This document shows, in pieces, positions 1 to 7,263 of a stretch of DNA of 7,263 nucleotides. A program made the translations under genes and the position numbers. Source of the DNA: Bacteroidales bacterium 45-6 (lineage in GTDB: Bacteria > Bacteroidota > Bacteroidia > Bacteroidales > Dysgonomonadaceae); contig MKRS01000514.1 in assembly GCA_001897035.1 (NCBI GenBank), forward strand, positions 1 through 7,263, read 5' to 3'. Every line of letters begins with the position of its first letter. Positions within the stretch are counted from its first letter, which is position 1. Below the pieces are notes generated by a model that saw nothing but the letters and a program-made list of their open reading frames with translations, made no database searches and was not told the DNA's origin.

Positions 1-126
1 ATACGATTGTTTTTATTTATTTTGGCGGCATTGATGAAATTAGCATGAGGTTTTAATCATTGACCTTGGGGATTTCATAAAAATCATGCTTCGTTTCATA
101 TCATCCTATTTTATATCAATTGAACC
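1..126. other. A/T-rich intergenic region downstream of the GH67 gene
   Basis: This stretch follows the GH67 stop codon. I see no gene, no tRNA-like fold and no convincing rho-independent terminator. The only inverted repeats are short and A/T-only, such as GATTT/AAATC around 71-84. It may contain the 3' untranslated end of the operon or the upstream region of the next gene to the left, but nothing in it decides between these. Confidence 0.5.
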
Positions 127-2178
127 TCACTCATCAAACCGTTTCATGTCGTTTTGTATCAACTCGTCCAAATCGTGTTGCGGGCGATCGAGGTTGTAAG
201 GAATCGCCCTCTTGCTGAATTGCTGGAAATAGAGCAGGCAACCGTCGTTCCACACCTGCGCATTCCTCCTCTGGGCGCGCAATTTGCTCTGCACTCCGGC
301 AAAACGCTCCGCATCTACATACTTTTCCACTTTGTCCCACACTTTTTGGAATTCGCCCACTTGCTCCAAACCCCTGGCATAATGCACACAAATCTCGTCC
401 CAGAGGGTACGTCCGCTCTTCATCTTGTAGTCCCAAGGCAAGTGATGAAACCACAACAGTAAATTTTCAGGACAAGTTTTGGGGTCGTTGAGTTGCGAAG
501 CAAGCGGTTCGTGGTATTGCTTCACGGCATCGCTTCCGGTGCGGGTACGGTTGAACCCCACCCCGTCCGCCGACGCTTGATGATAATACGGCGGAGTCCA
601 GTCCGACCTCACCCCTTCGGGCGCCCACCAGGGGCCAGGCCCGTAGTGATGTTCCGCCGCAAAAATATGGTGAAACCCGAGGGGCATCATGTAGTTAACG
701 GCTGCTTCGCGGCTATCGAGCATCATTTGCTTGACAGGAGCAAGGAAATTATTTTTCCAGTCGGCATCTTGCAACGACGCCGCATTTCCAAAAGTCAGTT
801 TGATCCATTCGTCGGCAATTTGTTCGCTGGTCAATTGGTGATCCCAAGCCTGACGGCCAAAGGCATACCAGTTGGACTGGGCAAATTCATGTCCGCACCA
901 ATTGGTATCCAAACCCACGTTCGCAACACCGGCCACCGCCGTATAGGTTTGAGGGTAAATGCTTCCGTCCGTGCATTTGGCCACGGTGCTGCCTTCGCCC
1001 TGCTGGTAAGTATCGGCTTTGAGCATTTCTTCCCACATAGGAGCCAGATACACCAAATGGATGGAATGCCCGAGGTATTCCTGCGTGATCTGCACTTCAG
1101 GCATCACCGAAGTTTTCTTCATGGCGCCAAAAAGCGGGCTGAACGGTTCGCGCGGCTGGAAATCGATCGGGCCGTTTTTCACCTGAACGATCACATTGTC
1201 GCGAAACCGCCCGTCCAAGGGCTTGAATTCATTGTAAGCCTGTTTTGCCCTGTCCTTGTCGTTGGAAGCATACACAAAGGCGCGCCACATCACGATGCCG
1301 CCAAAAGGTTTCAACGCATCGGCCAGCATGTTGGCGCCATCGGCGTGGTTGCGCCCATAGTCTTGCGGACCGGGCTGCCCTTCGCTGTTGGCTTTTACCA
1401 GAAAACCACCAAAATCGGGGACAAGCTGGTAAATTTCTTTCACTTTTGCATTCCACCATTTCCGCACAACAGGATTGAGTGGATCCGAATTTTCGAGGCC
1501 TCCTGCTTGGGAAGGCGACGAAAATTTCACAGAAAGATAGGTTTTGATGCCATAAGGACGAAGCACGTCCGCTATTTCCTTCACCCGTTGAAGAATTTCA
1601 GGCATGAGCATGTCGGGCGAGGCGTTCACATTGTTCAGTACCGCACCGTTAATCCCGATCGAAGCATTGGCACGGGCGTATTCTTTCCACAGTTGTTTTT
1701 CCTGCTCGGTGGGAGGCAACAGATTTTTTTCTTCTCCCCAAAAAATGGAACGGCCAGCATATCCTCGCTCAATAGTCCCGTCCAGATTATCCCAATGATT
1801 GAGCGTCCGAACTTGATAGGAAGGGTTGAATATTTTTTCTTCGATGGGTTCACCCGTTTGCTGGCGGCGGAGCAATTCGTAAGCTCCATACAAGACTCCA
1901 ACGGCTGTATTTGCCTGAATTTCACTCGTGCCAATCTTGAACCCGTCATTTTTAATGGCTTTGTCTTTTTTGATTTTCAACGTGATGGTTGCTCCGTCCC
2001 GGCCCTGCCATCCGTCTTTCAGCTCCTGAACGGCAATAGCGGTCGTAACCGATTTGTCGGAACAAACCACTGTTACTTTTCCGTTAGCGACATTCCGCAA
2101 CCAAAGTTGATGACCATTCTCAGCAAACAAGCCAAGATTAACTAAAAGCAAGACAAAACTCAAAAATATTCTTCTCAT
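127..2178 (-). CDS. aguA: GH67 alpha-glucuronidase, exported (xylan debranching)
   Basis: This 683-residue protein is a GH67 alpha-glucuronidase, which removes (4-O-methyl)glucuronic acid linked alpha-1,2 to the non-reducing terminal xylose of xylo-oligosaccharides. Residues 1-19 form a signal peptide (MRRIFLSFVLLLVNLGLFA) with no lipobox Cys, so a periplasmic location is inferred. An N-terminal alpha/beta domain (about 20-120) is followed by the TIM-barrel catalytic domain (about 121-460) and the helical C-terminal domain (about 461-683). The catalytic set is visible: E266 in KANSEGQPGP (general acid), with D339 in NGPIDFQ and E367 in QITQEYLGH (the acidic pair acting as base). The spacings of 73 and 28 residues equal those I recall for the Cellvibrio japonicus enzyme (E292, D365, E393). 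Length is normal and no break is seen. It is the last gene of the run, 26 bases after GH8, and the stop is TGA. The leader before ATG is A/T-rich (ends AAAACAG) without Shine-Dalgarno. Family assignment is near certain. Confidence 0.97.
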   Translation of the reverse strand: MRRIFLSFVLLLVNLGLFAENGHQLWLRNVANGKVTVVCSDKSVTTAIAVQELKDGWQGRDGATITLKIKKDKAIKNDGFKIGTSEIQANTAVGVLYGAYELLRRQQTGEPIEEKIFNPSYQVRTLNHWDNLDGTIERGYAGRSIFWGEEKNLLPPTEQEKQLWKEYARANASIGINGAVLNNVNASPDMLMPEILQRVKEIADVLRPYGIKTYLSVKFSSPSQAGGLENSDPLNPVVRKWWNAKVKEIYQLVPDFGGFLVKANSEGQPGPQDYGRNHADGANMLADALKPFGGIVMWRAFVYASNDKDRAKQAYNEFKPLDGRFRDNVIVQVKNGPIDFQPREPFSPLFGAMKKTSVMPEVQITQEYLGHSIHLVYLAPMWEEMLKADTYQQGEGSTVAKCTDGSIYPQTYTAVAGVANVGLDTNWCGHEFAQSNWYAFGRQAWDHQLTSEQIADEWIKLTFGNAASLQDADWKNNFLAPVKQMMLDSREAAVNYMMPLGFHHIFAAEHHYGPGPWWAPEGVRSDWTPPYYHQASADGVGFNRTRTGSDAVKQYHEPLASQLNDPKTCPENLLLWFHHLPWDYKMKSGRTLWDEICVHYARGLEQVGEFQKVWDKVEKYVDAERFAGVQSKLRAQRRNAQVWNDGCLLYFQQFSKRAIPYNLDRPQHDLDELIQNDMKRFDE

Positions 2179-2204
2179 CTGTTTTATATAGATCTGGATA
2201 TGTT

Positions 2205-3488
2205 TTATTTATTGACAACCGGTGTAATGAGCTGATATTTCCCGCTCAAATGCATCAGGCAAAACAGGTACAGCAATCCATCGTAATAAGGGTCGAAATA
2301 CCCATCGTCATACGGTTCCAGTTTGGCGTTCCATAGTTTGTGGACATAATCAAAATCCTTGTAAATAAGATTCGTAGAAGCTGCCGTAGCCACTAATCCG
2401 ATCGAATGCCTCAAACGTTGGAAATCTTTGCCCGCCCGGAGGATAAAGTCCGGCTTGGAACCATCCAGATTGAATTGATCTTCGAACGTGTCTATTCCTT
2501 TCGACTTGAAAAACGCCTGTATCCGTTTTGCGTAACCTTCCTGCCATTCCTTGTCTTTTCCAAACCAGTTGTAATCCATGGCAATATTCATCGGCACCCG
2601 CCAGGAATCGTAACGGAAACCGGCCGGCATCCAGCGGGTGGAATTCGGCGTACCGTTGAACTGTGTATAATCGGCATTCAACCCGGTAACGGGATGGCAA
2701 GCCCGGTGGAAAAACACCCGGGACGTGTCGGCGCAATCACGGTAGAACTGCTCGTGGCCATCCTTGGCATACATGGCCCACACCTCCATAAAGGCAGGCA
2801 AATGGTAAGAGGGATCTGTCCAATTATACGCCCCACCTTCAGGAACAAAGGAGATTTGCTTGTGCTCCACGTTAATGAGGTTATGGATATTTCCAGTGCC
2901 GTCTTTTTTCCACATATTGTCGAGGATATAGCGGGCCTCGGCATAATAATTGATTCCCGTGTCGTTGCCCCAGCGGTTGGAAGCGAACAACAAGGCAGTA
3001 ATGTAATATAACTCACCGTCGGAAGCTGACCCCGGCGAATTCTGCTTCATTTTCACCGGATCGAAGCTCCAAGCGAAATACCCTTCGCGAGGGCCACTCT
3101 GGTGTTGCAGGTATTTTTTTGACCAGCGCCATATCCTGTCGAATACGTCCTTCTTGCCGAGCTGAATAGCCACCATCATGCCATACGAAAGCCCCTCGGT
3201 GCGGGCATCGTGGTTTTTTATGTCTGAAACATACGCCATCGAATCGCCCACCTCAAAATAAATTTTGTTTGGTCCTTCGAAAAGATCCTTATATGCTTTT
3301 TCGACTTTCTTGTCAATTTCGTTTTGGCTGTATCCTGCTTCCAAAAATACATTCCGGTACTTTCCTGAATGAAAAGAAGCTCCTGAAGATTCAAGTTTTT
3401 TCGTTTTTGGGGCATTCCCGGCTTCCTGGGCAACGCCCGTCAAACATAATGCCAAAAGCAAAAAAGAGATTTTTAATTTCAAATTCAT
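2205..3488 (-). CDS. GH8 glycoside hydrolase, likely reducing-end xylose-releasing exo-oligoxylanase
   Basis: This 427-residue GH8 (alpha/alpha)6-barrel enzyme most likely releases xylose from the reducing end of xylo-oligosaccharides (Rex type, EC 3.2.1.156). I chose the ATG at 3488 because it opens directly into a signal peptide (MNLKLKISFLLLALCLTGVA, then QEAG). The upstream ATG at 3560 would add 24 non-signal residues and overlap the previous gene by 40 bases. From 3488 the gap is 32 bases. Visible motifs are E98 in ARTEGLSYGMM (general acid), D157 in SASDGELYY (substrate-binding Asp), and D294 in FRYDSWRVPMN (expected base). The spacing fits Bacillus halodurans Rex (E70, D128, D263, from memory). 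GH8 also contains cellulases, chitosanases and endo-xylanases. The xylan neighbours and Bacteroides Rex homologues favour Rex, but endo-xylanase activity is not excluded. C15 in the signal is preceded by Leu, so no lipobox is seen. Confidence 0.92.
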   Translation of the reverse strand: MNLKLKISFLLLALCLTGVAQEAGNAPKTKKLESSGASFHSGKYRNVFLEAGYSQNEIDKKVEKAYKDLFEGPNKIYFEVGDSMAYVSDIKNHDARTEGLSYGMMVAIQLGKKDVFDRIWRWSKKYLQHQSGPREGYFAWSFDPVKMKQNSPGSASDGELYYITALLFASNRWGNDTGINYYAEARYILDNMWKKDGTGNIHNLINVEHKQISFVPEGGAYNWTDPSYHLPAFMEVWAMYAKDGHEQFYRDCADTSRVFFHRACHPVTGLNADYTQFNGTPNSTRWMPAGFRYDSWRVPMNIAMDYNWFGKDKEWQEGYAKRIQAFFKSKGIDTFEDQFNLDGSKPDFILRAGKDFQRLRHSIGLVATAASTNLIYKDFDYVHKLWNAKLEPYDDGYFDPYYDGLLYLFCLMHLSGKYQLITPVVNK

Positions 3489-3520
3489 TGTCGTTAAAAT
3501 TATATTTTCACGAAACTGTT

Positions 3521-4399
3521 TCATAGGCTTTTTATCCACTTCACCAATGGTTCCATCCAATCCTTTCGCCCAAAGATAAAGCCATGGTTGCCTTTGGGAT
3601 AAATGTGCATCTCCACAAATACTTTATGGCGTCTCAACGCTTCAAAATATTCGATGCTGTTGTCCACATCCACCACGTTATCATCAGCCGCATGAGTGAT
3701 ATAGGCCGGAGGGGTGTTTCCGGTCACTTGCAATTCGTTAGAAAACAGATCGACTGTTGCCTGCGAAGGTGTTTCACCCAACAATTTGGATCTCGAATCC
3801 TTGTGTGTCAACTTTTCCTGCATACTAATCACAGGATAAACTACTACCTGAAAATCGGGACGCAAATTAGTATTATTCGCATTTTCCACGTATGCTTTAG
3901 TAAAATGCGTGGCTGCCGTGGAAGCCAAATACCCTCCTGCAGAGAAGCCAACAATTCCTATTTTTGCCGGATCAATACTCCATCTGCCGGCATTTTCTCG
4001 AATAAGTTTAATCGCTTGTTGCGCATCCTGCAAAGGCCCGATGGCTTTGTCCACCATCGTAGCATCATCGGGCAACCGGTATTTTAATACAAAAGCAACA
4101 ATACCATTTTTCGCAAATTCTTTTGCCGACGAAACTCCTTCTCCCTGATAGACTATTACGCTATAACCACCTCCGGGGCAAATAACGACCGCTGCCCCCG
4201 TAGCAATTTCCTTTTCAGGCAAATAAACTTCCAAGCTTGGCTTAGTTACCCCTCTGTACATCCCATTGGTAAAGCTTTCAGTCACTCCCGATCCTTTCTT
4301 CGTGTTAGGAATCTCCCCGGGATACAAAGGGATAATTTCCTGTCCCAAGACGGTGAGAAACATCAAAAATGACAGCACTATGGTGAATGCGAGTTTCAT
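3521..4399 (-). CDS. Exported alpha/beta hydrolase, probable acetyl(xylan) esterase (COG0657 / BD-FAE type)
   Basis: This 292-residue serine esterase has the alpha/beta-hydrolase fold. In this locus it probably removes acetyl groups from xylo-oligosaccharides. A signal peptide covers residues 1-19 (MKLAFTIVLSFLMFLTVLG, then QEII), with no lipobox. The oxyanion-hole motif is CPGGGY (74-79), matching the usual HGGGW/Y type. The nucleophile is S153 in GFSAGG, the likely acid D240 in HAADDNVV, and the likely base H272 in KGNHGF. The full hydrolase core is present and the length is normal for this group. Genes like this are sometimes labelled xylanase in databases, but nothing here resembles a glycosidase. 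It starts 8 bases after the stop of the upstream esterase and ends 32 bases before the GH8 start, so it is translated from the same message. Acetyl versus feruloyl or other acyl specificity cannot be read from the sequence. Confidence 0.88.
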   Translation of the reverse strand: MKLAFTIVLSFLMFLTVLGQEIIPLYPGEIPNTKKGSGVTESFTNGMYRGVTKPSLEVYLPEKEIATGAAVVICPGGGYSVIVYQGEGVSSAKEFAKNGIVAFVLKYRLPDDATMVDKAIGPLQDAQQAIKLIRENAGRWSIDPAKIGIVGFSAGGYLASTAATHFTKAYVENANNTNLRPDFQVVVYPVISMQEKLTHKDSRSKLLGETPSQATVDLFSNELQVTGNTPPAYITHAADDNVVDVDNSIEYFEALRRHKVFVEMHIYPKGNHGFIFGRKDWMEPLVKWIKSL

Positions 4400-4407
4400 A
4401 TTGCCAA

Positions 4408-5328
4408 CTATTTAGTTAGAGTTTTTTTCTCTTTGCAATCAACAAAGAAGTCGGCCATCAATTTCAAATTTTCAGCCACATGCACTCCCGGGCCATGCTG
4501 ACCACCCGGCACAAGGAAGAAACGGCTTGGCACTTTCGCTTTCTGAAGTGCTTCGTAAAGCAATTCGCTCTGGCAATGTGGCACTACCCGATCTTTGTCG
4601 CCATGAAAAATCAGAAAAGGTGGATCGGAAGGATCTACGTAAGTGATAGGGCTGGCCAACAGGCATTTGTCCTTATTGTCCTGAATAGGGCCACCGATAT
4701 ATGCCGAAGCTGGAGAATTGGGGGCATTGTGAATAAAGTCCGTGCCTCCACACGAATCCATCACCAGCATGTTGGTAGGGCCAAACCAGTCCACCACCGC
4801 ATCTACCGAGCTGCTGAACCGGGTGTAAGGGCCAACATTTCCTTCGATATCTACGGTAACTGCACCCGAAGTTTGTTTCCTGACGTTTCGGGAGGTACCT
4901 GCCATAGCTGCCATATTCCCGCCCGACGAACTTCCCGAAATGCCTACAAAAGTGGTATCGAGCCGATATTTATCAGCATTGGCACGCACAAAACGAATGG
5001 CAGCTTTGATGTCGTTCACCGGAGCAGGGAACTTAGCATCCATGCTCGAACGGTGGTTGGGCATCACTACGGCAAAACCTGCGTCCAGCAAGGCTTTACC
5101 CACCGTATTCAGGTCTGCGCCCTTCGAACTGTTGGAAAACCAAGCGCTTCCGTAGATGTAAACCACCACGGGATAGCTTTTCTTTTCGGCCTTAGGCAGA
5201 TAAATATCCAGCTTGTGATAGACGACCGAATCACCTGCATAATTCAGGTCTTTCCAGCTTTGTGAATAATCCTGGGCAAAGCAATTTATAGAAAGGAACG
5301 CCAGGATTATCAATACATTTTTATTCAT
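4408..5328 (-). CDS. Exported BD-FAE-like alpha/beta hydrolase (acetyl/feruloyl esterase candidate)
   Basis: This 306-residue alpha/beta hydrolase resembles the BD-FAE group, described as bifunctional feruloyl and acetyl xylan esterases of gut Bacteroidetes. The ATG at 5328 is chosen because it opens a signal peptide (MNKNVLIILAFLSINCFA, then QDYS). The alternative ATG at 5400 would overlap the preceding gene by 55 bases and put a non-signal stretch in front. C16 is preceded by Asn, so it is a poor lipobox. The catalytic residues are S134 in GSSSGGN, D246 in HGDKDRVVP and H278 in GGQHGPG. The canonical HGGG-type oxyanion motif is replaced by YGSAW (59-63), which I think occurs in related Bacteroidetes proteins. 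It lies 17 bases after the CE1 stop and 8 bases before the next esterase. The two neighbouring hydrolases share a fold but differ clearly in motifs, so they are not a recent duplication. Fold and catalytic class are secure; the acyl group is inferred. Confidence 0.88.
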   Translation of the reverse strand: MNKNVLIILAFLSINCFAQDYSQSWKDLNYAGDSVVYHKLDIYLPKAEKKSYPVVVYIYGSAWFSNSSKGADLNTVGKALLDAGFAVVMPNHRSSMDAKFPAPVNDIKAAIRFVRANADKYRLDTTFVGISGSSSGGNMAAMAGTSRNVRKQTSGAVTVDIEGNVGPYTRFSSSVDAVVDWFGPTNMLVMDSCGGTDFIHNAPNSPASAYIGGPIQDNKDKCLLASPITYVDPSDPPFLIFHGDKDRVVPHCQSELLYEALQKAKVPSRFFLVPGGQHGPGVHVAENLKLMADFFVDCKEKKTLTK

Positions 5329-5345
5329 GATGAATTTCAAAAAAA

Positions 5346-6524
<1,179 letters not shown>

Positions 6525-6555
6525 TTAAAGTCATCTAAATAAGAAAAACATTTAC

Positions 6556-7263
<708 letters not shown>

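Noticed and set aside
40..99. A 19-codon minus-strand open frame starting ATGAAACGAAGC, with an AGGA-like sequence before it
   Set aside because: It is very short, without recognisable function, and in an A/T-rich intergenic region of a lineage that rarely uses Shine-Dalgarno. Chance is the simplest explanation.
493..2145. A 550-codon open frame on the plus strand, opposite the GH67 gene
   Set aside because: It lies wholly antisense to an intact, motif-complete GH67 gene. Its translation has no recognisable domain and is rich in His, Arg, Phe and Ile, as expected from reading a coding gene backwards. It is a shadow frame despite its length.
2406..3011. A 201-codon plus-strand open frame opposite the GH8 gene
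   Set aside because: It is antisense to conserved GH8 motifs and its translation shows no family resemblance.
4480..5265. A 261-codon plus-strand open frame opposite the BD-FAE-like esterase
   Set aside because: It is fully covered by a real gene on the other strand and has no signal peptide or known motif.

Overview
The window reads as part of a xylan-utilisation locus from a Bacteroidota (Bacteroidetes) bacterium. The evidence is the enzyme content (GH67 alpha-glucuronidase, GH8 exo-oligoxylanase-type enzyme, CE1 and BD-FAE-type esterases). In addition, all five genes with a visible start have export signals ending in short Gly/Ala-Gln-type cleavage sites, and their A/T-rich leaders lack a Shine-Dalgarno motif. 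Base composition is moderate and looks even along the window. I cannot name a genus.

All six genes lie on the minus strand and are transcribed from right to left. In transcription order they are: a CE1 esterase whose start lies beyond the right edge (6556-7263); a full-length esterase with an N-terminal beta-sandwich and a CE1 domain (5346-6509); a BD-FAE-like alpha/beta hydrolase (4408-5328); a second alpha/beta hydrolase of the acetyl-esterase type (3521-4399); a GH8 enzyme (2205-3488); and a GH67 alpha-glucuronidase (127-2178). The gaps are 46, 17, 8, 32 and 26 bases with no visible terminator, so this is very probably one transcript. Bases 1-126, downstream of GH67, hold no supported gene.

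The genes fit together as a trimming module for decorated xylo-oligosaccharides. Four esterases would remove acetyl and/or feruloyl groups. GH67 removes (4-O-methyl)glucuronic acid from the non-reducing end, and GH8 would release xylose from the reducing end. No endo-xylanase, beta-xylosidase, SusC/SusD pair, transporter or regulator is in the window; these may lie outside it. None of the five visible signal peptides has a convincing lipobox, which suggests the periplasm rather than the cell surface.

Nothing here is a wholly new system. The most notable points are a Glu where CE1 enzymes usually carry the catalytic Asp, in both tandem CE1 paralogues; a Pro/Gly-rich insertion in only one of them; an altered oxyanion-hole motif in the BD-FAE-like esterase; and a changed Rex-type loop in the GH8 enzyme.
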